From: Bugula neritina
Taxonomy: Eukaryota; Bryozoa; Gymnolaemata; Cheilostomatida; Bugulidae
Length of the DNA: 64,000 nucleotides
Direction of reading: 5' to 3'
Assembly (NCBI GenBank): GCA_964035545.1
Contig: OZ037765.1
Location: 33,789,004 to 33,853,003 of the forward strand
Below the pieces are notes generated by a model that had not been told where the DNA came from, ran no database searches, and was given only the letters and a program-made list of their open reading frames with translations. Positions within the stretch are counted from its first letter, which is position 1; each line of letters begins with the position of its first letter. This document shows, piece after piece, positions 1 through 10,700 of the stretch. The translations under genes and the position numbers were made by a program.

Positions 1-136
1 ACTTCAAGACTCAACAGCTTTCACAGAAACACACACTAAATTGATTTACACTTTTTATAAAAACCATGTGAAAAACCATTTTTGTCCATGTGAAACAAAG
101 CAAACAAGTAACATCAACATCTGCTTTTATTACTAA

Positions 137-507
137 TTGAGTGAATACCAACTGAGTGAATACTAACTGAGTGAATACTAATGAGTGAATACTAACTGAG
201 TGACTAGTAACTGAGTGAATACTGACTGAGTGAATACTAACTGAGTGAATACTAACTGAGTGACTAGTAACTGAGTGAATACTGACTGAGTGAATACTAA
301 CCGAGTGACTAGTAACTGAGTGAATACTAACTGAGTGAATACTGACTGAGTGAATACTAACCGAGTGACTAGTAACTGAGTGAATACTAACTGAGTGAAT
401 ACTGACTGAGTGAATACTAACTGAGTGAATACTGACTGAGTGAATACTAACTGAGTGAATACTATCTGAGTGAATACTAACTGAGTGAATACTGACTGAG
501 TGAATAT
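137..507. repeat. Minisatellite beside a splice donor (15-bp unit)
   Basis: Tandem copies of a 15-bp unit close to AACTGAGTGAATACT, with variants containing GACTAGTAACTGAG. Long ORFs across it are repeat artefacts. The array begins about a dozen bases past the donor of the exon ending at 519 (minus strand), so it fills the start of that intron. Confidence 0.9.
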
Positions 508-518
508 GTCAAACTCAC

Positions 519-3344
519 GAATAGAATTTTTCCGGAATATCAGCCTCCAGAAGGTCCACAACGTCGAATGTTGAGAGGTCTATGTCGTCAAAAAATCTGT
601 AGAGCTCTTTGTAGTAGAAATCATAGAGCCCTGTGATTACAAATGCTTCGGCACTGCACTGTAAGAGGAAGAGCAATTAGGAGGTTTGAGAGGCTAAAGG
701 GAAGGATGAGCTTTAGGGGTGGGTGCTGCTATCTGCCTAGACGGCTGCAATATGCTGCCTAAACAACTATATTAGCAGAACTTGAAATAATTTGACAAAA
801 CATAAAATAATGATGCAAACAAAAGTAGTAAATACTAATGAAAATGGCAATACTAGAAATAACTTATTGATAATTATTATTGATTATTAGAAATATCAGC
901 AATTATAATTCTGAATGTTGAGCAAATTCCTACCAAGTACTGTCTTGCATTCATCAAGTAGGTGCAGTAATGGAGAAATTTAGAATAGCCTGTGTTTTAG
1001 ATTAGAAGTGTAGCAAAAAAGAGATCTTTCTTTGAAAATTTTAACCTGTGCCTCAAACCAAAGGTTAAAAACAAAGTTAAAGAATTTAGGCTGTCTCATT
1101 TTTTTCACTACTGCTCTTAGATGGCATTCATTGCTGTTATAAAGAAAACGTTTGTTTGGAGTTGTGCACCCAGCTAAGATAGTCTACCTTGGAGAAAACT
1201 CTGTAGAAAGAAAATCCAACAGATTGCGACTTTTTCTCAAAATCAACGAACTCAATGGCATCGGCTGACGGGTCTTTTAGTAGACAGTTGAATGACTCAG
1301 TGAATCCTTCAGAGTTGTCATTAAACCCTGCAGAATAGTTTACAGTAGTGTCTGTAGTTACTGTAGTGTCTGTAGTTACTGTAGTGTCCGTAGCTACTGT
1401 AGTTACTGTAGTGTCTGTAGTGTCTGTATTACTGTAGTGTCTGTATTACTGTAGTGTCTGTAGCTACTGTAGTGTCTGTATTTACTGTAGTGTCCGTAGC
1501 TACTGTAGTTACTGTAGTGTCTGTAGTGCCTGTAGTTACTGTAGTGTCTGTAGCTACTGTAGTTACAGTAGTGTCTGTAGTTACTGTAGTGTCTGTAGCT
1601 ACTGTAGTTACTGTAGTGTCTGTAGCTACTGTAGTTACTGTAGTGTCTGTAGTTACTGTAGTGTCTGTAGCTACTGTAGTTACTGTAGCTACTGTAGTTA
1701 CTGTAGTGTCTGTAGCTACTGTAGTTACTGTAGTGTCCGTAGTTACTGTAGTTACCACAAGTCTCAATGTGCACTATCATATATATTTGCCTAAAGCATT
1801 TTACACTCTTCATAGATGTGAAAATTTAAAATTAGTTGGTTTCAACCAGAATAATATACTAATTATTTACTCTAGAATAACACAGATCACAAGAAAACAC
1901 AACTTATTCCACATTGTTATTCTACATAAAATATACTTCAAGAAACAAATGAAATACTCTTTTACACTGTAAGGTAGAATCCTTAGGCTGGTCGCCACTG
2001 CAGTATCTCTCCTTCAGAGGTTTTATCACCAAGTCTATCAGATACTCGGCGTCTGCAAGCCTCCTGCAGTTGGTTTTCAACTCCTTTTCGTAACAGGCGG
2101 CCAAGTCCGACAGCACCCTGTGCGATTACAAACAACATGGCTGTTGTGTGAGTCACAAAATCACTGCAGACGATCATTAGACTGACAAACTCAATGAGAT
2201 AAGCTGTTAGATAGGTAATGTATGCGTTACATGACTCAGAGCTGTGAACAGGACTAACTGTGACACTATGACACATATAACACTGATATACTTACATTAT
2301 GACACATATAACTCTGATATACTTACACTATGACACATATAACTCTGATATACTTACACTATGACACATATAACTCTGATATACTTACACTATGACATAT
2401 AACTCTGATATACTTACACTATGACACATATAACTCTGATATACTTACACTATGACACATATAACTCTGATATACTTACACTATGACACATATAACTCTG
2501 ATATACTTACACTATGACACATATAACTCTGATATACTTACCCACAATGGTCATCGAGTGCCTGAGTAAGGAAGTTATCAATATCGGACATGTCACCAAA
2601 CATTGGTCTAATCCAGTCTTCTCCCTTCCGCCATGACAAGTGTTGGTCGTAGAAAGACCGCAGCAAAAACACTGATGCAGGTTCCAGCTCAGCCAAAACC
2701 TACGCATTGAATCACATGTGATACATACATTACTTTACATGAGTATTTACTACAGACCACACTCTGTATGAATGAGTGTAAGTGTACGAATGAGTGTAAG
2801 TGTATGAATGAGTGTAAGTATATGAGTAGTGTAAGTATATGAATGAGTGTAAGTGTACGAATGAGTGTAAGTGTATGAATGAGTGTAAGTATACGAATGA
2901 GTGTAAGTATATGAATAAGTGTAAGTATATGAATAAGGGTAGGAGTATGAATATACTAAGACACTTACCTTCATCATGTCACTAAAGGTGTAGTCATACA
3001 GGAATTCCTCCGCGGTGTCATAGTTTAGTGATTCAGTTACTGAAATGTCACACGAAGTCTCACATACAGTAAATAGAGTGTATATATACAGTGAAATGAG
3101 CTTAGTATTAGTGATATGTACTAGTATTAGTAATATAAGATAGAATTAGTAATATAAAATAGAATTTATAGTAATATAAAATAGAATTAGTAATATAAAA
3201 TAGAATTAGTAATATAAAATAGTAAACCATTACCTAAATCCACGATGTAGCTTGAGTACTTAGTCAGGTTGAATCGGGTTCCAGCCTCCATCCCACAAGT
3301 GAAGGCATTATTTATCAGTACCTCAAGCTCACAGCCATGGCTTC
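519..3344 (-). CDS. Unrecognised multi-exon protein, six internal/3' exons (partial)
   Basis: Six minus-strand exons fit together in phase with GT-AG borders: 3234-3344 (an alternative acceptor gives 3340), 2969-3039, 2542-2699, 1966-2117, 1188-1327 and 519-658. The reading frame stays open throughout, about 250 residues, and runs off the left edge after the donor at 518. The product looks globular and helical, rich in aromatic and acidic residues, for example YDQHLSWRKGEDW, DIDNFLTQALDDHC and TGLYDFYYKELYRFFDDIDL. I do not recognise a named domain. No signal peptide or membrane segment is visible in this part. Two further candidate exons lie upstream (4306-4357 and 5418-5494). Every intron here is mostly tandem repeat. 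An X-box-like palindrome 0.6 kb upstream of the candidate start hints at a cilium-related role, which is inference only. Confidence is high that this is coding and nil for function. Confidence 0.75.
1338..1757. repeat. Intronic minisatellite (18-bp unit, GTAGTTACTGTAGTGTCT type)
   Basis: More than 20 imperfect copies of units such as TGTAGTTACTGTAGTGTC and TGTAGCTACTGTAGTTAC. It starts about 10 bases outside the acceptor of the exon beginning at 1327 and fills most of the intron between 1328 and 1965. ORFs in three frames over it (TTVTTVAT, YSNYSSYRH repeats) are artefacts of a unit length divisible by three. Confidence 0.9.
2266..2540. repeat. Intronic minisatellite carrying a consensus splice donor in every unit (31 bp)
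   Basis: About nine copies of a 31-bp unit. On the minus strand every unit contains GTAAGTATATCAGAG. The genuine donor of the exon ending at 2542 is the first of these copies, with no gap between exon and array. Confidence 0.9.
2765..2945. repeat. Intronic minisatellite (GAGTGTAAGTGTATGAAT type)
   Basis: About ten copies of an 18-bp unit (GAGTGTAAGTGTATGAAT and variants) in the intron between exons 2969-3039 and 2542-2699, starting within about 25 bases of the donor at 2968. The minus-strand ORF of repeated Tyr-Thr-His/Ser is an artefact. Confidence 0.85.
3120..3226. repeat. Short AT-rich tandem array in intron (about 19 bp unit)
   Basis: Five or so copies of a unit close to AATATAAAATAGAATTAGT in the intron between exons 3234-3344 and 2969-3039. 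It ends within about 10 bases of the donor at 3233. Confidence 0.75.
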
Positions 3345-3660
3345 CTAAATTCACATGTATAACTTTATATTGTATTGAATGAATATATAAAAATATATTC
3401 TATTACGACATACCCAGTAATAAATCACATTGTATTACTATATAAAAATATATTGTACTATTATATTGGAGGCAAACTCGTTTCAAGTTGCATAGAATAT
3501 CGGTACAAAAGCTGTTCCATGTGGGAAAGATAAGAAAGATGTTGTATTATAGCATTGTTAAGCTATACAAGCTTTCAATTGAATAGCTAATTTGCTTTAA
3601 ATACATCTTGATTTTATTCTCTCTGTAGCCTACTACTCAACCAATTAACAAGTTGGCACA

Positions 3661-3812
3661 GGTAATAATGGCACAAATGGAAAATCAGGTAAAAATGGCA
3701 CACTGATATTAAATTTTCCCAAACCTAAACTCCCAACCACCACTCCAAACCCTCATTATCAAAATGTGCCATTTTTACCCACCTTGCCATTTGTGCCATT
3801 ATTACTGGACAC
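3661..3812. mobile_element. Small foldback MITE (about 150 bp)
   Basis: Inverted ends: the left arm holds GGTAATAATGGCACAAATGG followed by GGTAAAAATGGCACA. The right arm is their reverse complement at about 3765-3812. The spacer is short and AC/T-rich and there is no coding. Target duplication not resolved. Related TGTGCCATT-TTTAC motifs recur at 44553-44612, 49411-49430 and 59040-59062. Confidence 0.75.
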
Positions 3813-4305
3813 CCAATAAAACACAATATTCATAATCCTACACAATAGAAGCTTATTAGTAAAACACCCCCAGAGCTACCCAACACTTTCTGGCTAAGAA
3901 ACGACATTCACTGCAACATTGCATAGTGGCAAACTACAACACTCAGATGCCAGAAAATGGAAATAAATTTGTTACTCTTCAAAAAAAAGGGAAAAAACCT
4001 CAAGCAATTTTCTATCATCTTTACCAACAAATAATATGCAACTTATATCAACAAAATGGCGCACACAGTTCAAAATTCACACTGAAAGAAATTTTGGACA
4101 TCTTACCTGCTGCCAGGAGAAAAAGAAAAGATAAGATTTGAAGGTCTCTCATAGCAGCTACCGGGTGGCAGCAATACCTGGTGATCAGCGTTCACTAAGG
4201 CAGCACTTCTCAGCAATACAAGAGATATCAGGTGATAGAAGCTTACATATGCAGTGTTATTCCCACTAGAATGGGTCCTTATGCCATGTATCTATTGTTT
4301 TATAC

Positions 4306-4357
4306 CTGCATAGGTCCAGTAGCTTCACTATCCTTTCAATAGCTTTGTGCATGGCAA
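4306..4357 (-). CDS. Candidate extra exon of the 519-3344 gene
   Basis: A 52-nt minus-strand segment bordered by CTAG and GTATAA, open as AMHKAIERIVKLLDLC plus split codons at both ends. It joins the exon at 3340 in frame if that exon uses the acceptor giving start 3340 (split AGC codon). It is short and rests on splice logic only, so treat as tentative. Confidence 0.3.
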
Positions 4358-5417
4358 CTAGTCAATATAGACCTGGTGCATTGTTTACCTTAATCTGTTA
4401 GAGGGGTCTCAGACACCCCCCCATCCAATTCTCAGTCTGCATTTGTATCACAGGCTCAAACTATTTTCAAATTAGATCAAAAGCTAGATTTTTGAAAATA
4501 CTTCCATCTACTGATTGTTTGAGTAAGGTTGAGGGTTGAATAAAATATATTTAACATTTAAATTAAACTCAATAAAACAAATGTTATGGCTGATAAAGTT
4601 AATTTGCAAAAATAATTACTCCAACAAAACTGTTCATTATTATAAGCATCGCATATTCATAAGTTGCACAATAATCAGTTCAAGTGATGACTTGTGCATT
4701 AGGTAAAATCAAATGAGAAATTATGAAATCATTACTATTACATATTAATTTAATACAATGTTATATAATATAAATTATTACATAGTGAAGCATATTTAGC
4801 ATTATCATAACATTATAGTTTATGATAATAAACAATGTTTACTAACTAATCATTCACAAGAAAAGAATTGAACAAATTCAAAACTCACACTGTATGTTTA
4901 AAGTAGTTTTTTCATTGGAAACTCCTCACAGATAAAAAGCTGAAAAATGTGTTTAATATAAGAAGGAACATCAACTGATACATAAAATGGTGGAATAATT
5001 ATTATTCTGCTATGTTAACAAGAACCAAAATATATATTGAATATTCAAAAATTCATATTGTTTGTGATTTTCAGAATATAGATTTGGGTGAAAAGGAAGC
5101 AGAGCTAAGCTGTGTGAGTATCGAGTGGGGAAGTGATAAGAAATTCGAAACTCAAACAGATCCTTCGAAATGAAAGTTACACTCGAAGTCACATGCATGG
5201 CTCCATCACCTCCAACACGACAAGGAAATGAGAGACAAGGAAACTAAGTATAGAAAGTGTATGCATCACCAACCAGTAGACCTTTAGCAAACATTTTATT
5301 CAAAAACATGTTTTCTGTATTTTGAACTGCAATATATATAAATAATAGATTCAGAGATGAAAAGTTTTGCACTCAGTCCCTGAGCTAATGCAGGTCAAAC
5401 TGGTAACAGTGAGTTAC

Positions 5418-5494
5418 AGGGGAATACTGCATGTTGTGCTCTGAAGTAGAGAGTAGTTGAATAGCAGACGTGCAACTTCAGGAAATTCAGCCAT
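5418..5494 (-). CDS. Candidate first coding exon of the unrecognised minus-strand gene
   Basis: ATG in a favourable context (AAAATGG) opens 25 codons, MAEFPEVARLLFNYSLLQS onward, up to a GTAACT donor at 5417. Its phase does not fit the 4306-4357 exon directly, so at least one exon between them is missing or one call is wrong. An X-box-like motif lies about 600 bp further upstream. Confidence 0.3.
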
Positions 5495-5567
5495 TTTATC
5501 CCATTTATTTTATATACATACATGAGCAACAAAACAGGCCCAGCCCCTTCTCGTGACTTATGTAATT

Positions 5568-5743
5568 GAGAGAAAGAGAGAGAGAGGGGGAGGGAGGAGG
5601 GGAGAGGGAGAGGGGGAGGGAGGAGGGGGAGGGAGGAGGGGGAGGGGGAGGGAGAGGGAGAGGGAGAGGGAGAGGGAGAGAGAGGGGGAGGGAGGAGGGG
5701 GAGGGGGAGGGGGAGGGAGAGGGAGAGAGAGAGAGAGAGGGGG
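5568..5743 (+). repeat. Polypurine tract (GGGAG/GAGAGG)
   Basis: About 175 bases of almost pure G and A on the plus strand (GGGGGAGGGAGGAGG-type runs). Such mirror-like purine tracts can form triplex DNA, and the G-runs could form quadruplexes. The Arg/Glu/Gly and Ser/Pro/Leu ORFs across it are low-complexity artefacts. Confidence 0.9.
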
Positions 5744-5749
5744 TACTGT

Positions 5750-7703
5750 AATATGAAATTATAATATATTTTTTATAGAACTCAGACTGACTTGTAACAA
5801 ACAAGGACATTGTGAATAATTAAAATGAATTTTGAATACTACAATGCGAAGTGTTTCAAGTAGCTGGAGAAGATATTGATTCTAACTAAACAGCCAACAA
5901 CACACTGTACAGAGAGACTATTGATGTCTGCCATAACAGCAAACAGTAAATTGAGAACAGAGTGTTTGATGACAAATATATTATTTGCTTTCCTGAAGCA
6001 AATTTATTCTCCAGCAATGAGTTTAATACATTATGCATATATAAAAGAGCAGGGAGTGAAAAACTAGACCGTGGCATGAAGGGATAAAAAAGCTGTTTAC
6101 AGGTTGCTAAGCAACTATACACATAATACAAGAAGCTAGATTTCTAATAATAAGGTTGTAAAAATACTTGGTTATTTTGTAATGTAAAAACCATGTATAC
6201 TTCGATAGAATGGGTATACAAAGTTTACTAATATCACCATGAATAGTAGTATTCTAGGATGAAATAGTTGGGTACGCTTGCACTCAGACCAACACACACT
6301 TCTTACGAGTTAAATTGCTTGTATAAAACCAATCTGATTACAAATTGAAACTTTTGTTTTACATTTTATGAGTTGATGGAGGAGAATCACTCATGTCTGC
6401 TCTTAGTCTAATTCACGCAGGCAGTTCCAGGGTGGTAACAGAACGTACCAAACCAAACTATCTGAAAGAATGTGGGGAAGCTGTACACAAGTCAGTCTAA
6501 TAGTTTAAGTTCCCACTTGAAGAGTAACTGATTGAAAACACCCCACAGCCTAGCCTTAGCACAGACTGAAAGTTTCCAATTTATGCTTTGGCAAAAAGTT
6601 TATGACTGATTTGAGCCGCGGTTTGGGAGAAACTCAAAGTGAGGCAAGATTAAGTCAGAGAAAGTTTGATGGTGTGAGTGTATAGATCAGCAGTCTGCGA
6701 CCTTCAGGGGTCATAATGTTGTAATAATAGTTTTCATACACAATAATTTATACACAATATAATAATATAGACAATTATACGTCACTAATAAAACGAAATT
6801 AGCTGGAATGATGATTCGTATATTCATCACTCTGATTAAAGCATGTTGGGATAGTGCCAGGACCAGACAAACACTAAACTGAATGATGGAATGTAACCAT
6901 AACTCAACACAGTAACGCAAAAGTTGAGAGCCAGCAACTGAGACCCTTATATCACAGAGCTGTGAGCTCACAGGCTACACTCAATATGGCTGCTTATAGC
7001 TAGACATTAGAACTGTAGATGAAGGAAACTGACTCCCTCTAAAGCACGCATATGAGAGAAATCTTGTATGGAAAACCATAAGTATAGGGAAAAATAAATC
7101 TAAGCTACACGCTATTTAGTTCTATTTGTATTGAAACAATAACATTTATAATAAATTTATTGCAACTGCCAGCGAAAGGCTAGTAACTGATTTATCCAAT
7201 AAAAATTTACTCTATCGTTTGCTTTAACTATTCGAATAGATTTTCATTCAAGTGTGTCCTCAGCAGTAAGCATAACTACTGTGAAATATGAGAAATAATA
7301 CTGACTGACTCCAAGTCATGTCTCAAGTCCCTAAGCTTAAGTCACTGAATTCAAGTCCTCAAGTTCAGATATCAAAGTTAAAATTTTCAAAGTCTTCTAA
7401 GTTCAAGTAAAAGGCTATCTTGTAATAGAATACTGGTAACAAATTCTAAAACAATTCAACTCAAACAATCTGATAAAATCTGCGTTTAAAATAATAGTGT
7501 ACGTGCAATAGTGTATATAATTGTATATAATTGTATATTATGTATATTGTGTATATTAAGTATAATAGTATATGTATAACAGTATTATGTATAACAGTAT
7601 ATATAATAGTATATGTATAATTGCATCTATTTAATTTCACATGTCTATATAGCATGAACACATGAAATACAGTATAGAGTTACTTCCCCACGTGGTTTAC
7701 AAT
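5750..7703. other. AT-rich spacer, no gene seen
   Basis: No ORF with splice-site support on either strand. It contains the X-box-like palindrome at 6103 and degenerate GTATATAATT low-complexity sequence around 7490-7625, which is 3' of TXNDC17. Confidence 0.6.
6103..6115. promoter_or_regulatory. X-box-like palindrome (RFX site candidate)
   Basis: GTTGCTAAGCAAC is a perfect inverted repeat of two six-base half-sites around one base and matches the RFX transcription-factor X-box form seen upstream of ciliary genes. It lies about 610 bp upstream of the candidate start of the minus-strand gene. Function is inferred from motif and position only. Confidence 0.4.
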
Positions 7704-10700
7704 TCACTGGCAGCTGAGAAAGCTTCTAACTTTAGCCGCATCTTTACAATCATCTTCCCCCAGTCTCTCAGGCTAAAATAACCAGAGAACTGCATTTATC
7801 AATTAGAATCTGAGGAGTTATCAACTCTCGAATATACAACACCACAGTAAAACAATATAACCATAGTTAAACATGGGAGTTGCCTGACCCTTGCATATTA
7901 GGCAGCTGCCATATGCCAGGCATACTAAATGTATTGTAAATATTATACTAATTATATCAATAGATAGATGCAAAGTAAATTCAGTGTAATTAGTTCCAAT
8001 AGAAGTTATCTTTCCCATGGATGAATATTCAGCATGAACCATATTGGTTTCAAATAGAGAAGACCTCAATAATGGTTAGTGACTACAGCAACATAGGCAG
8101 TGTAGTAATACTAATAGTACATGTGCTACAATAATACAGTAATATTAATAGTACATGTGCTACAGTAATACAGTAATACTAATAGTACATGTGCTACAGT
8201 AATACAGTACTACTAATAGTACATGTACTACAATAATACAGTAATACTAATAGTACATGTACTACAGTAATACAGTAATACTAATAGTACATGTACTACA
8301 ATAATACAGTAATACCAATAGTACATGTACTACAGTAATACAGTACTACTAATAGTACATGTACTACAATAATACAGTAATACTAATAGTACATGTACTA
8401 CAGTAATACTAATAGTACATGTACTACAATAATACAGTAATACCAATAGTACATGTACTACAGTAATACAGTAATACTAATAGTACATGTACTACAGTAA
8501 TACAGTAATGCTAATAGTACATGTGCTACAATAATACAGTACTACCAATAGTACATGTACTACAATAACATCGTAACACGTGTACGGCTCACCTTGCCCC
8601 ATCTCATCAAGGTCGGCAAACACGTCACATTGTGAGTATCTTTCAGTATGTTAACAGGGGATTCTTTCCAACTGCAAACAATGAGAAGTTGTCATACCTC
8701 CACATATAGAATATAGTATAGTATAGAGTATATGATAGTATATAGTATATGATAGTATATAGTATATGATAGTATAGAGTATATGGTAGTATATAGTATA
8801 TGATAGTATAGAGTATATGATAGTATAGAGTAGATGATAGTATAGAGTAGATGATAGTATAGAGTATATGATAGTATATAGTATATGATAGTATATAGTA
8901 TATGATAGTATAGAGTATATGATAGTATAGAGTATATGATAGTATAGAGTAGATGATAGTATAGAGTATATGATAGTACAGAGTATATGATAGTATAGAG
9001 TATATGATAGTATATAGTATATGATAGTATAGAGTATATGATAGTATAGAGTATATGATAGTATAGAGTAGATGGTAGTATAGAGTATATGATAGTATAG
9101 AGTATATGATAGTATAGAGTATATGATAGTATATAGTATATGATAGTATAGAGTATATGATAGTATAGAGTATATGATAGTATATAGTATATGATAGTAT
9201 ATAGTATATGATAGTATAGAGCATATGATAGTATATAGTATATGATAGTATAGAGTATATGATAGTATAGAGTATATGATAGTATAGAGTATATGATAAC
9301 ATACTAGGGTCTGTCCATCCGAACCAGAAGGAACTCCAAGTTAGAGCCGAGGGCATCCAGCTGAGCTTCTACTACCGGATCAGCTGCAAGAGAGTAACTC
9401 CGCAGTGAATATAGCAAGAGAGTAGCTTAGCAGTAAATATAACAAGAGAGTAGCTTAGCAGTAAATATAACAAGAGAGTAACTCCGCAGTGAATATAACA
9501 AGAGAGTAACTCAGCAGTGAATATAACAAGAGAGTAATAATATCCTTTAATAAGAAGTTCAATATAAACATTGATAATACTACTCATATTTATTTATTTT
9601 AAAAATATTGCCACTCACAGAAGATGAAATTGAAGGAAACCCTAATAGTATGCAATTTAGAATTATCAAAAATATACCTCAGCACGTTTTATAATAATCA
9701 TAATCAAACAATCATTATGATTATTTTCACAACAAAAGAAAAACAATAACATTAACATGAACTTATCATCAACATAAATAATATCGAATATTATTCCCAT
9801 TATATTAATAAAATCAAATAGTAAATATATGACTATAAAAATAAGCATACAAGTTGATAAGTATCCACTGTTCAGTCTATTTCTATTAGTATTAATATTA
9901 CTATTATTATAGCCTGAATCTGATTGGCATTAATTTTGAGACTGAGTAATGCTCATACTGATTGTCATACTCACAGTGATACTGATAGTCGTAATGACAA
10001 TTATAGAGTTAGACTCATACTCATTGTGATACTCATACTGATACTGATGGGCATATTCATGTATATCGGTACCAATATCTCCATGTCTAACACAATAAGA
10101 TATTGTCACAGCCATAATGATTGCGATGTTCATATTCATGTTGAATATTGATACTCGTACTCATACTGATACTCCAACTCATAGTGAAACTGAATATTTA
10201 ACTTTATATCAATACCAATATGAATATGAATCAGAATATCACTTTGAAGTTTGACTATGATTATAGAGGGTGTGACTAAAATGGGTGGCCACCCGGTGTC
10301 GCGGTCCGTGACACCCATTTTAGTCATAAGGGGGGGTTTTGACTAAAATGGGTGTCGCGAACAATTTTCGTTTTATTTTCATATTTTTAGACAGCTGTGA
10401 CTGTTAAGATTATTGTTAAATAAATCTTCAGTGAATAATGAACATTTCAAAATCGTTTAAACCAAAAACATGAATAAATTAAATTAATTTTAACAAAAAA
10501 CAAACTTATCAAGAGTTATCTTTCCTCATCAAAAATTTAATTTTCACTTAATTTTACTGTTATCATTATGATCATAGACATGCTAACTTATGAAACATAT
10601 ACTTTGAACTAGTAAAAATACTGAGAGCAATATTAACAAAAACAATGTTCACAAAATGTGAAAATAAAACTAAAAATATTCGCGACACCCATTTTAGTCC

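Noticed and set aside
178-3000. CRISPR-like regularly repeated arrays
   Set aside because: The repeats are directly tandem with no unique spacers, and the genome is eukaryotic.
3926-4141. 71-codon plus-strand ORF rich in Lys/Gln
   Set aside because: AT-rich, no splice context, no recognisable domain and no neighbouring exons on that strand.
8643-9356. 237-codon minus-strand ORF of Tyr-His-Ile-Leu repeats
   Set aside because: Translation of the TXNDC17 intron 2 minisatellite. Real exons at both ends use other frames.
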